Assembly (NCBI RefSeq): GCF_001541315.1
Contig: NZ_LMVK01000010.1
Location: forward strand, 1-64,000
Direction of reading: 5' to 3'
From: Agrobacterium tumefaciens str. B6
Lineage (GTDB): Bacteria; Pseudomonadota; Alphaproteobacteria; Rhizobiales; Rhizobiaceae
Length of the DNA stretch: 64,000 bases
The position numbers were made by a program, and so were the translations under genes. Positions 55,396 to 63,191 of the stretch are shown here, one piece after another (within the stretch, counting starts at the first letter, position 1; each line of letters begins with the position of its first letter). The notes beneath the pieces were generated by a model. That model ran no database searches and had not been told where the DNA came from. It saw nothing but the letters and a program-made list of their open reading frames with translations.

Positions 55396-56913
55396 ATGAC
55401 CCTTGCCGTTACCGCCCCAGCGGGCAGCAGAAGCGCCATGGCGCTCGCTGCCGTCTGTCTCTCCGCCCTGATGTTCGGACTGGAAATTTCCAGCGTTCCG
55501 GCGATCCTGCCAACACTGGAACAGGTGCTGCACGCGGATTTCCGGCAGCTTCAGTGGATCATGAATGCTTATACCATCGGCGTGACGATGGTGCTGATGG
55601 GGACGGGGGCGCTGGCCGATCGCTTCGGCCGTAAACGTGTCTTCATCGCCAGCATCTTCGCTTTCTCACTGTCCTCTCTCGCCTGCGGAATGACGGAAAA
55701 CGTCTCGGTGCTGATCGGCGCGCGTTTCCTGCAGGGACTGAGCGGCGGCGCGATGCTGGTGTGCCAGATCGCCATCCTGTCGCATCAGTTCCGCACGGCC
55801 CGTGAACGCGGCATGGCGTTCGGCTGGTGGGGCATCGTCTCGGGCGTGGGGCTGGGTTTCGGCCCGATCATCGGTGGCGCCATCGTTGCGCTGTGGAGCT
55901 GGGAATGGGTGTTCCTCGTTCACGTCGCGCTTGGCGTGGGAACATGGCTACTCGCCGCCGGTGGTGTGGGAGAATCGCGAGATCCGGAAGCGGCGCGTCT
56001 CGATATTGCCGGCATGGTCACGCTCTCGGTTGCCGTTTTTTGCCTTGCCTTTTTCATCACGCAGGGACCCGAACTCGGTTTCGTGGGCTCGGCGGCGCTT
56101 CTGATCCTTGGCGTCTCGGTTGCGAGCTTCATCGCCTTCGTGTTCGCTGAAAAGCTCAACACGCGACCGATGTTCGACTTCTCCGTCTTCCGCATCCGGC
56201 CATTTTCGGGGGCGATCATCGGTTCGGCGGCGATGAACATCAGCTTCTGGCCGTTCATGATCTATCTGCCGATCTGGTTTCAGGCGGGCCTCGGTTATGA
56301 CAGCGTCACCGCCGGCCTCGGTTTGCTTGCCTATACGCTGCCGGCGCTGGTGGTGCCGCCTTTGGCGGAGCGCCTGTCGTTGCGCTACCAGCCGCGCCTC
56401 GTCATTCCGGCCGGGCTGTTCACCATCGGCCTCGGTTTCATGCTTATGAAGCTTGGAAGCGGCATCGAAAATGCGAGCTGGCTCACCATGCTGCCCGGCT
56501 GCATCCTTGCCGGTATCGGGCTCGGGCTGACCAATACGCCTGTTACCAACACCACCACGGGGGCGGTTTCCCCCGCCCGTTCCGGCATGGCTTCGGGTAT
56601 CGACATGAGCGCGCGCATGATCTCGCTCGCCATCAACATCCCGATCATGGGCTTTATTCTGGTCGAGGGCGTCCGGGCTTCGCTTCTGGCAAACCTGCCA
56701 TCAGGTGCTGACATCAATGCGTTGCAGTCGCTTGCGGAAAAGATCGCGGCGGGCACCGCCGGCGCGGCGCAGGGTGTTTCGGAAGAGCTCGTCCATCAGG
56801 CGCTTGCGGACGGTTTTGGTCTGGTCATGCTTTATGCTGGCATCAGCGTCTGGTTCCTTGCCGCCATCAGTTTCATGATCTTCGGTCCGGCGCGAAAACC
56901 TGCCCATGGTTAG
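55396..56913 (+). CDS. MFS drug exporter, DHA2 (14-span, EmrB/SmvA-like)
   Basis: A 505-residue transporter with about 14 spans. FGLEISSVPAILPTLEQVLHADFRQLQWIMNAYTIGVTMVLMGTGALADRFGRKRVFI contains the family's motif A and the antiporter segment GIVSGVGLGFGPIIGGAIV matches motif C of drug/proton antiporters. C-terminal spans end GISVWFLAAISFMIFGPARK. It is divergent from a LysR regulator and followed by a hairpin at 56920-56938. Exported compound unknown. Confidence 0.9.
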   Translation: MTLAVTAPAGSRSAMALAAVCLSALMFGLEISSVPAILPTLEQVLHADFRQLQWIMNAYTIGVTMVLMGTGALADRFGRKRVFIASIFAFSLSSLACGMTENVSVLIGARFLQGLSGGAMLVCQIAILSHQFRTARERGMAFGWWGIVSGVGLGFGPIIGGAIVALWSWEWVFLVHVALGVGTWLLAAGGVGESRDPEAARLDIAGMVTLSVAVFCLAFFITQGPELGFVGSAALLILGVSVASFIAFVFAEKLNTRPMFDFSVFRIRPFSGAIIGSAAMNISFWPFMIYLPIWFQAGLGYDSVTAGLGLLAYTLPALVVPPLAERLSLRYQPRLVIPAGLFTIGLGFMLMKLGSGIENASWLTMLPGCILAGIGLGLTNTPVTNTTTGAVSPARSGMASGIDMSARMISLAINIPIMGFILVEGVRASLLANLPSGADINALQSLAEKIAAGTAGAAQGVSEELVHQALADGFGLVMLYAGISVWFLAAISFMIFGPARKPAHG

Positions 56914-56919
56914 CGCGAA

Positions 56920-56938
56920 GTCCCAGGCAACCTGGGAC
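56920..56938. terminator. Short hairpin between convergent MFS and DUF535 genes
   Basis: GTCCCAGG / CCTGGGAC with a CAA loop, located between two convergent stops. No U-tract, so only a possible terminator. Confidence 0.45.
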
Positions 56939-56943
56939 GAGCC

Positions 56944-57897
56944 TCAGGCGCTTTCGTTTACTCCGGCCTCGGCGAGACGTTTGCCGAGGCTGAAAAAAGA
57001 GGACTTCATTTGGCTGCGTTTGTCTCCACCCTCAAGGCTGGAGAAGGGCACCTTGAAACCGAATATTTCATCCGGCTCGCCAGAGCGTTCCCGCCAGAAT
57101 GCATCGATGTCCGAAACCATCATTTTTTGCCTTCGGGCGCGCCGGTAACGGATGGGGTGTCTGGAGTGGGCGACAGCGAAATAGTCATGTGCACCCTCGG
57201 CGGCGAGACCTTGCAGAACCATCAATGCAGCCTCCTTGGGACGAAGCCCTGAGAGATCGCGCGTCATCGACACCATTTGCTCTTTCGCGGCGCGTGGGCC
57301 CTGCATGCCGCCAACGACAATCGTGTGGTTCTGTGTCTCGCGCCCTTCAACGAAAGTGAATGTTGCTGTCCAGAGAATGGTGTTGTCATGGCTGCGAATG
57401 AGTCTGACGGAAAAAGCACCCTCGTGCCGGCCGCCGCAACAATCCGCGAGGGCCAGTATGCATCGATATTCATCGTTCCGGCCGCGAACCGTGCCCATAT
57501 CAATGGTTTTTCCCGCCCACAGCCCGGCCATCACGCTCCTGGAAAAATGCCGGTCCGCAATTGCGAAATTATCCATGAGAAGAGCCAGCCGTCTCGTCTG
57601 GGAAACTTTATTGATGAGGAGTTTCGACAGGGGTTTCTGGAGAAGGTCGTCATGCGGGAGCGGTAATTTTCGCTCTGTTGAAAAATCCGCCAGAAACCGC
57701 CACCACCGAAAGGTGACCAATGGATTGATCGCAAAACGCAGCCAGAAAAGGACCGCCCGCTTCCAGTAGGCGCGTCGGGTAAAGGTCATAATTCTCCAGA
57801 GCAACAAAAAACGGGGTGTTTCCGAAACTGTCTCGGCCACATCATCCGTGACCGGGAGTTTCTCTGCCAGAACGGCAGCATCTTGAATGCGCGACAT
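56944..57897 (-). CDS. DUF535 (VirK/YbjX-type) protein
   Basis: A 317-residue cytoplasmic protein. The segments WKRAVLFWLRFAINPLVTFRWWRFLAD, LALLMDNFAIADRHFS, ILALADCCGGRHEGAFSVRLIRSHDNTILWTATFTFVEG and IVVGGMQGPRAAKEQMVSMTRDLSGLRPKEAALMVLQGLA are the conserved blocks of DUF535, whose enterobacterial members VirK and YbjX affect envelope properties and polymyxin resistance. The mechanism is unknown. It stands near the two-component system and the PAP2 protein, consistent with an envelope-related group. Confidence 0.87.
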   Translation of the reverse strand: MSRIQDAAVLAEKLPVTDDVAETVSETPRFLLLWRIMTFTRRAYWKRAVLFWLRFAINPLVTFRWWRFLADFSTERKLPLPHDDLLQKPLSKLLINKVSQTRRLALLMDNFAIADRHFSRSVMAGLWAGKTIDMGTVRGRNDEYRCILALADCCGGRHEGAFSVRLIRSHDNTILWTATFTFVEGRETQNHTIVVGGMQGPRAAKEQMVSMTRDLSGLRPKEAALMVLQGLAAEGAHDYFAVAHSRHPIRYRRARRQKMMVSDIDAFWRERSGEPDEIFGFKVPFSSLEGGDKRSQMKSSFFSLGKRLAEAGVNESA

Positions 57898-58048
57898 AAA
57901 TGGGCTTCCGGCAGAACATGGTGTTCAGCCGGGGCATGCGCCGGAATTGTCAAGATTCTGTCGAGAAACAGCCTGTCCCATGTGAAGACCGGTTCGTCGC
58001 CTCAGCGCAAAAACAAGCAACCGCAAAGAGACGGTTGGCCGGGATATT

Positions 58049-59206
58049 TTAGGAGGCTTCCCCGAAGACAATCGTCACGATAGTTCCGCCATCCGGCCGC
58101 GCCTTTATCTGGAGATCGCTGTCATGCGCCCGTGCGATTGCGCGGGCAATCGACAGGCCGAGACCTGTGCCACCGGTTTTGCGCGCGCGCGACGGTTCCG
58201 TCCGCCAGAAGAGTTCGATGCCGTGCGCCTCGACGCCAGCGGGAAAGCCCGGCCCTTTATCCTCGATCGCGACAAAGGCGCGCCCGTCCTGAACCCCGGT
58301 CGAACAACGCAGAAACCCGCCGCTCGCCGCGTAGCGGCGCACATTATCCATCAGAATCAGCAGAAGCTGCCGAAGGCGTTGTCGATCGCCGCAAACGGGT
58401 GCGGGCTCCAGCGACATATTGAGATCAATGCCGACCTCATCCATCAGTGGCCGGGCCGCTTCAGCCACCGCCGCGCATTCGGCGGCAAGATCAAGCGGTT
58501 CGGTGTCTTTGACGAGACTGTTGGTTTCCGCCAGCGAAAGTGTGCGCAAATCGTCAACAAGACGCGCCAGTCCCTCAACATGGACGATGAGGTGGCGAAT
58601 GGCTTGCTTGTCGAGGGGAAAGACATCATCCGCGATGCCGTGCAAACGGCCCCGCAGGATCGTGAGTGGGGTGCGCAGCTCGTGGGCCACCGCCATCGTG
58701 TTGAACTTCAGCCGGCGCTCCATCATCTGAAGTTCCCGCGTCAGAGTCTCGAAACTGTCAACCAGAAATGCGACTTCGGCGATGGGGCTCGCCTTGATCT
58801 TTGCGCCGCCGCTGAAGTTGCCGGTCGCCATGCGCCGCGCGGCATCAGCAAGTTCGCCGAGAGGTGCGGCAATGCGCCGAGATATGAAATAACCAAGCAA
58901 GCTGCACAGGAAGACACCGAGCAATCCGAAGACGAACACCGATTTGATAAGCTCGTTATCTGCCTGATCCTCCAGGCCCGGCAAAACCTCGACAAGGGCT
59001 TGAAGTTGGCGTTGATCCGGCATCATGCCCAGGTCGATATCCGAGAAGGCCTTGGCGGCATCGGGCGACAGCTGGGCGATGATGCGCTCCTCAATGTTGT
59101 CCGCATACCAGGAAACGCCGAAATAGACCAAAGCAACGGCAAAGATGAGCATCGTGGTGATGGTGATCGCCGTCATCGTGCGCAGGCGGAGTCGCCAGGG
59201 CTTCAT
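58049..59206 (-). CDS. Sensor histidine kinase (BaeS-like)
   Basis: A 385-residue membrane kinase. Spans at about residues 10-31 and 88-109 bracket a short periplasmic sensor of about 55 residues. A HAMP domain (RRIAAPLGELADAARRMATGNF) follows, then the H-box AVAHELRTPLTIL with H175, an N-box DNVRRYAA, G1 DKGPGFP and G2 GGTGLGLSIARAIARAH. Its start overlaps the response-regulator stop by four bases. Signal unknown; the small sensor domain suggests an envelope or metal/drug cue. Confidence 0.92.
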   Translation of the reverse strand: MKPWRLRLRTMTAITITTMLIFAVALVYFGVSWYADNIEERIIAQLSPDAAKAFSDIDLGMMPDQRQLQALVEVLPGLEDQADNELIKSVFVFGLLGVFLCSLLGYFISRRIAAPLGELADAARRMATGNFSGGAKIKASPIAEVAFLVDSFETLTRELQMMERRLKFNTMAVAHELRTPLTILRGRLHGIADDVFPLDKQAIRHLIVHVEGLARLVDDLRTLSLAETNSLVKDTEPLDLAAECAAVAEAARPLMDEVGIDLNMSLEPAPVCGDRQRLRQLLLILMDNVRRYAASGGFLRCSTGVQDGRAFVAIEDKGPGFPAGVEAHGIELFWRTEPSRARKTGGTGLGLSIARAIARAHDSDLQIKARPDGGTIVTIVFGEAS

Positions 59207-59901
59207 GGTTTCTGCTCCCCGGCCAGCCGATAACCGACGCTGCGCACCGAGACCAGATAACCGCAGGCGCCATGATCCGTCAGTTTCTTGCGCAGATTGG
59301 CGATATGTGTGTCGATGGTGCGCGCCAGCGCATCGCTTTCCGGCAGGCAGGCGTCGAGAATATCGGCGCGCTGAAAGGCGTGGGTGGGACGGCGCGTCAT
59401 ATGGGCGAGGATCCGGAACTCGCTCAGCGTCAGGGGCAGAACGGCCCGCTCTCCACCATGGCAGACGGCCGCGACATAAGCTTCGGTGTCCACTTCTATG
59501 GCCCCGAAGCGCAAAACCCCGCCGGAGCCTGGCTGTCGCGTGCGTTTCAGCACGGCATTCACCCGGGCGATCAACTCATGCGGATTGAAAGGTTTGACGA
59601 TGTAATCGTCAGCGCCGAGGCGAAGGCCGGTCAGCTTGTCCATATCCTCCGCAAGAGAGGTGACCATGATGACGGGCGTTTCCCGTTCCCGCCGGATGCG
59701 GTTCAACACCTCGATGCCATCGAATTTCGGCAGGCGGATGTCGAGGAGAACCAGATCCGGCCTCAACATGGAGAAATGGGTCAGCGCCGTTTCTCCATCG
59801 CCGGCTCTGACGGTTCTGTATCCTTCGCGAATGAGATAGGCGTCCAGAATCTGAATGATATCAGGGTCGTCTTCGACGATCAGAATAAGCCCTTTGTCCA
59901 T
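59203..59901 (-). CDS. OmpR-family response regulator (BaeR-like)
   Basis: A 232-residue regulator. The receiver domain has the acidic pair D11-D12 in VEDDPDI, the phosphoacceptor D54 in LVLLDIRLP, and the lysine in DDYIVKPFNPHELIARV. The C-terminal winged helix (LTLSEFRILAHMTRRPTHAFQRADILDACLP, ARTIDTHIANLRKKL, VRSVGYRL) binds DNA. First gene of a two-gene operon with the kinase; divergent from the PAP2 gene across 174 bases. Confidence 0.93.
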   Translation of the reverse strand: MDKGLILIVEDDPDIIQILDAYLIREGYRTVRAGDGETALTHFSMLRPDLVLLDIRLPKFDGIEVLNRIRRERETPVIMVTSLAEDMDKLTGLRLGADDYIVKPFNPHELIARVNAVLKRTRQPGSGGVLRFGAIEVDTEAYVAAVCHGGERAVLPLTLSEFRILAHMTRRPTHAFQRADILDACLPESDALARTIDTHIANLRKKLTDHGACGYLVSVRSVGYRLAGEQKP

Positions 59902-60075
59902 GCTGAACCCGCAAATTTATTCATATATAGGCTGTGGTGGTGGCGGGACGCTAAGCGGATGCGAAACGTCGGGCAAGAGCCTCTATCCTCTAATAAAGCC
60001 AATGCGCACCGCTTTCCTTGCAGTCTTGTGTCTTTCTCCGCAATGCCTTGACATTTCTGCGGAAGAGAACTGGTC

Positions 60076-60912
60076 ATGCACCAGTCTCTCGCCAGTAAAA
60101 CCCACCAAAAGAAGCGGAATTGGACCCGGCGGTCGAAATTTCGCGCAAACGCCGTCTTTGTCGTCCGTCAGGCATTTGTGAGTGCTTCCGGCAGCCCCTC
60201 TCTGCAGGCTCTGCTGGTCGCCTTTGCGATGATGATCGTCTTTACGATCAGGCCGGATATCGATCTTGAAGTGAGCCGGCAATTCTGGGCGGACGGTTTC
60301 ACCCTCGGTGAGGACGAGTTCCTGATTGCCGTCCGCGATCTGAACCGCATGCTTCCGGCGGTCTTGTTATCAGGACTTGCGGGCATGCTTTTCGCCATGC
60401 CATTTTTGCGCGGCCTTCCACGGCTTTTCCCGCCACATAAGCTGCTGTTTATTATGGTCTTCTTTGCTCTTGGACCAGGCGCCACGGTGCATGCCCTGAA
60501 AAACCTGTTCGGCAGGGCAAGGCCGCGGCATCTCGCAGAGTTCGGGGGAGAGTTGTTTTTTACGTCGGTTCTTTCCCTCAATGGCAGCTGCGCCCGAAAC
60601 TGCTCTTTTCCTTCCGGTGAAAGTGCTTCCGCAGTCGCCCTCCTGGCCTTCATCATCCTCCTGCCAGAGAAATTTCGCCTGATAGGCACCGCAATACTGG
60701 CGCCGTTTATCGTGATTGTCTCCCTGAACAGGGTGGCGATGGGGGCTCTCTCCCTCTCCGATGTCCTGATTGCATGGCCCTTGATGCTCGTGGTGTTCCC
60801 TCCGCCCCAACGGCCGTTCATGAACAATCGGCAGGCGATAGCCGCGGCCTTCCCGCCCGGGGCCGGCGGGTCCCGGCCCGCCGTAGGACCAAGGCCATTT
60901 GCCGAACACTAG
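60076..60912 (+). CDS. PAP2-superfamily membrane protein with altered catalytic motif
   Basis: A 278-residue, roughly five-span protein of the type-2 phosphatidic acid phosphatase superfamily (LpxE-like group). Motif 1 is intact: K142 NLFGRA R149 P150 (KX6RP). Motif 2 reads PSGE (179-182) instead of PSGH, a variant I recall from some alphaproteobacterial members. Motif 3 reads R219-x5-L225-x3-D229, so the histidine that acts as nucleophile is leucine. If the base calls hold, it is probably not an ordinary phosphatase. The C-terminal 45 residues are Pro/Gly/Arg-rich. Divergent from the two-component genes. Confidence 0.85.
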   Translation: MHQSLASKTHQKKRNWTRRSKFRANAVFVVRQAFVSASGSPSLQALLVAFAMMIVFTIRPDIDLEVSRQFWADGFTLGEDEFLIAVRDLNRMLPAVLLSGLAGMLFAMPFLRGLPRLFPPHKLLFIMVFFALGPGATVHALKNLFGRARPRHLAEFGGELFFTSVLSLNGSCARNCSFPSGESASAVALLAFIILLPEKFRLIGTAILAPFIVIVSLNRVAMGALSLSDVLIAWPLMLVVFPPPQRPFMNNRQAIAAAFPPGAGGSRPAVGPRPFAEH

Positions 60913-60940
60913 AGTTCGCAGGACGTCCTGACACCAATAC

Positions 60941-60972
60941 AGAAAGGGCAGCGGAAAACCGCTGCCCTTTCT
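60941..60972. terminator. Terminator between convergent PAP2 and copper genes
   Basis: AGAAAGGGCAGCGG and CCGCTGCCCTTTCT form a perfect 14-bp stem with an AAAA loop, followed on the plus strand by GTTTCTTTT. It serves the PAP2 gene and probably also the copper operon ending at 61000. Confidence 0.88.
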
Positions 60973-60999
60973 GTTTCTTTTGGACCGGCTGCTGAGGCC

Positions 61000-61284
61000 T
61001 TATTTCACCTGTGCGACGACAAGCTTGCCTTCGGCGCGTTCTGCAATGAACTCGATATTGGCGCCTTCCTTGAGCCTGGCGAGGAGCGCATCGTCCTTGA
61101 CGCGGAACACCATCGTCATGGCCGGCATGTCGAGGTTCTTCAGTTCTTCATGGATGATGGTGACCTTTTTGGCCGCAGCATCAACCTTCTTGACCGTTCC
61201 CTTGGTGAATTCCTCTGCGAATGCACTGAGGGGAGCGGTGAGCAGGAGTGCTGCTGCGACGGTGATTTTAACGATGGTCTTCAT
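61000..61284 (-). CDS. CusF-like periplasmic copper-binding protein
   Basis: A 94-residue protein with a Sec signal peptide (MKTIVKITVAAALLLTAPLSAFA). The mature CusF-type barrel shows KNLDMPAMTMVFRVKD; the two methionines in MPAMTM, with an upstream histidine in IIHEEL, fit the family's copper/silver site. The second of two close ATGs (61284) is chosen from AGGA spacing. Last gene of the copper operon, a likely periplasmic chaperone. Confidence 0.88.
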   Translation of the reverse strand: MKTIVKITVAAALLLTAPLSAFAEEFTKGTVKKVDAAAKKVTIIHEELKNLDMPAMTMVFRVKDDALLARLKEGANIEFIAERAEGKLVVAQVK

Positions 61285-61307
61285 GGTCATATTCCTTTGT
61301 TGCTGGA

Positions 61308-61784
61308 TTATTTTGCAGAAACTTTGAGATCGCCGCGCATGCCGGCCTCGTAATGTCCGGGTTTCAGGCAGGCGAATTCGAACATGCCGTCATTGGTGAA
61401 TTTCCAGACGATTTCGCCGCTCTCGCCCGGCGCGAGGCTGATCGCGTTCGGATTGTCGTGTTCCATCTCCGGCGCCTTCTCCATGGCGGCCTTGTGCTCC
61501 AGATTGGCCTTCTGTTCATCGAGAATGAATTCATGGTCCAGTTCGCCGACATTCTTCACGACAAAGCGAACCGTCTTACCCTTCTTGAATTCGAACTTGG
61601 CGGGCGTGAACAGCATCTTGCCGTCGGGCGTTTCCTTCATCGTCACCTGAATGGTCTGGGTCACCTTGGCCTTGTCGCCGGGTTCGCCGATCGCCATCGC
61701 TGCATGGCCGCCGCCGTGGGTGCCCGATGCCAGGGCTGGCGTGGCGAGAGCGGTGAGAAGCAGTGCAAGTTTCAATTTGGTCAT
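61308..61784 (-). CDS. Exported cupredoxin-domain copper protein
   Basis: A 158-residue protein with a signal peptide ending near ALA-SGTHGGGHA, then a His/Gly-rich segment and a plastocyanin-like domain. Type-1 copper ligands are visible: His in ELDHEF, and Cys, His and Met in FACLKPGHYEAGM. An insert rich in E and M (KAAMEKAPEMEHDN) precedes them. Similar proteins accompany CopA-type oxidases in proteobacterial copper-resistance operons. It lies 44 bases after the oxidase stop. Confidence 0.88.
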   Translation of the reverse strand: MTKLKLALLLTALATPALASGTHGGGHAAMAIGEPGDKAKVTQTIQVTMKETPDGKMLFTPAKFEFKKGKTVRFVVKNVGELDHEFILDEQKANLEHKAAMEKAPEMEHDNPNAISLAPGESGEIVWKFTNDGMFEFACLKPGHYEAGMRGDLKVSAK

Positions 61785-61827
61785 TCTGTATGTTCCTTGA
61801 TTTTGATGGGGTCGTTGGTCTGCGCAA

Positions 61828-63177
61828 TCAGCCGTGTTTCATCGGTTGCGGCGTGATCTGCGTTTTGGGGTCGGTGTTTTTTTGTGTATCCGGCAACTCG
61901 CCGGTCCATTCCCAGGCCTGGGTTCCGGGCGGGTTTTCGTACCAGCCGGGATCGGCGTAATCGCCCGCGGAGATGCCTTCACGAACCTTCACCACGGAGA
62001 ACATGCCGCCCATCTCGATGGGGCCGTGCGGACCCCATCCCGTCATCATCGGAACGGTGTTCTCAGGGATCTCCATTTCCATCGCGCCCATATCGGCCAT
62101 GCCGGCGGTGCCCATCGGCATATATTCCGGCCGGACCTTGCGGATCTTTTCGGTGACGGTCTTCTTGTCGACGCCGATGAAGGTCGGGACGTCATGGCCC
62201 ATCGCGTTCATCGTGTGGTGCGACTTGTGGCAATGGATTGCCCAGTCACCGACATATTTGGCGTCGAATTCATAGGCGCGCATCGCACCCACGGGGATGT
62301 CGATGCTGACCTCCGGCCATCGCGCCTCGGGCCGCACCCAGCCGCCATCCGTGCAGGTCACTTCGAAATCGTAACCGTGCATGTGGATCGGGTGGTTGGT
62401 CATGGTCAGGTTGCCGACGCGCACGCGCACCCGGTCGTCCTTGGAAACCACCAGTGGATCGATGCCCGGAAACACCCGGCTGTTCCATGACCACAGATTG
62501 AAGTCGGTCATGGTCATGATCTTCGGCACATAGGAGCCGGGATCGATGTCGAAGGCATTGATGAGGAACACGAAGTCGCGATCCACGGGCATGAATGCCG
62601 GGTCCTTCGGGTGGATCACGAAAAAGCCCATCATGCCCATCGCCATCTGCACCATCTCGTCCGAATGCGGGTGGTACATGAAGGTGCCCGACTTCACGAG
62701 ATCGAACTCGTAGACGAAGGTCTTGCCGACAGGGATATGCGGCTGCGACAGGCCGCCGACGCCGTCCATGCCCGACGGCAGGATCATGCCGTGCCAGTGG
62801 ATCGTTGTATGTTCCGGCAGCTTGTTGGTGACGAAAATACGCACCCGGTCGCCTTCGACGGCTTCGATGGTCGGGCCCGGCGACTGGCCGTTATAGCCCC
62901 ACAGCCGGGCGGTCATGCCCTCCGCCATTTCGCGCTCCACCGGCTCGGCGGCAAGGGGGAATTCCTTGACGCCCTTGTTCATCCGGAAGGGCAGGGTCCA
63001 GCCGTTGAGGGTAACGACCGGGTTGTAATCGGGGCCGGTGGTGGGCTTGACCGGAGCCTGGGTCGCGGCCGTTTCCATCACGGCTGCTTCCGGCAGGCTG
63101 CTATTCGATGTTTTCGCCCAGGCCGCCGTGGAGACCATAGCGGCGCCGACACCCAGAAAGTTTCTTCTATTCAACAT
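61828..63177 (-). CDS. Multicopper oxidase, CopA/CueO-like
   Basis: A 449-residue oxidase with a twin-arginine signal (NRRNFLGVGAAMV). Trinuclear and type-1 copper ligands occur in order: TIHWHGM, FMYHPHSDE, HPIHMHG and HCHKSHHTMNAM. Methionine-rich stretches near the C-terminus (YMPMGTAGMADMGAMEME) suit Cu(I) oxidation. Start at MLNRRNFLG, since the upstream MRKEIT reading would place residues before the Tat motif. It likely oxidises Cu(I) in the periplasm; part of the copper operon with the TolC-like, cupredoxin and CusF-like genes. Confidence 0.92.
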   Translation of the reverse strand: MLNRRNFLGVGAAMVSTAAWAKTSNSSLPEAAVMETAATQAPVKPTTGPDYNPVVTLNGWTLPFRMNKGVKEFPLAAEPVEREMAEGMTARLWGYNGQSPGPTIEAVEGDRVRIFVTNKLPEHTTIHWHGMILPSGMDGVGGLSQPHIPVGKTFVYEFDLVKSGTFMYHPHSDEMVQMAMGMMGFFVIHPKDPAFMPVDRDFVFLINAFDIDPGSYVPKIMTMTDFNLWSWNSRVFPGIDPLVVSKDDRVRVRVGNLTMTNHPIHMHGYDFEVTCTDGGWVRPEARWPEVSIDIPVGAMRAYEFDAKYVGDWAIHCHKSHHTMNAMGHDVPTFIGVDKKTVTEKIRKVRPEYMPMGTAGMADMGAMEMEIPENTVPMMTGWGPHGPIEMGGMFSVVKVREGISAGDYADPGWYENPPGTQAWEWTGELPDTQKNTDPKTQITPQPMKHG

Positions 63178-63191
63178 GGTGATTTCCTTTC

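Noticed and set aside
56944-57897. VirK name suggesting a Ti-plasmid virulence gene
   Set aside because: The protein is DUF535 (Shigella VirK/YbjX type), unrelated to Agrobacterium vir genes; no vir or T-DNA features are present.
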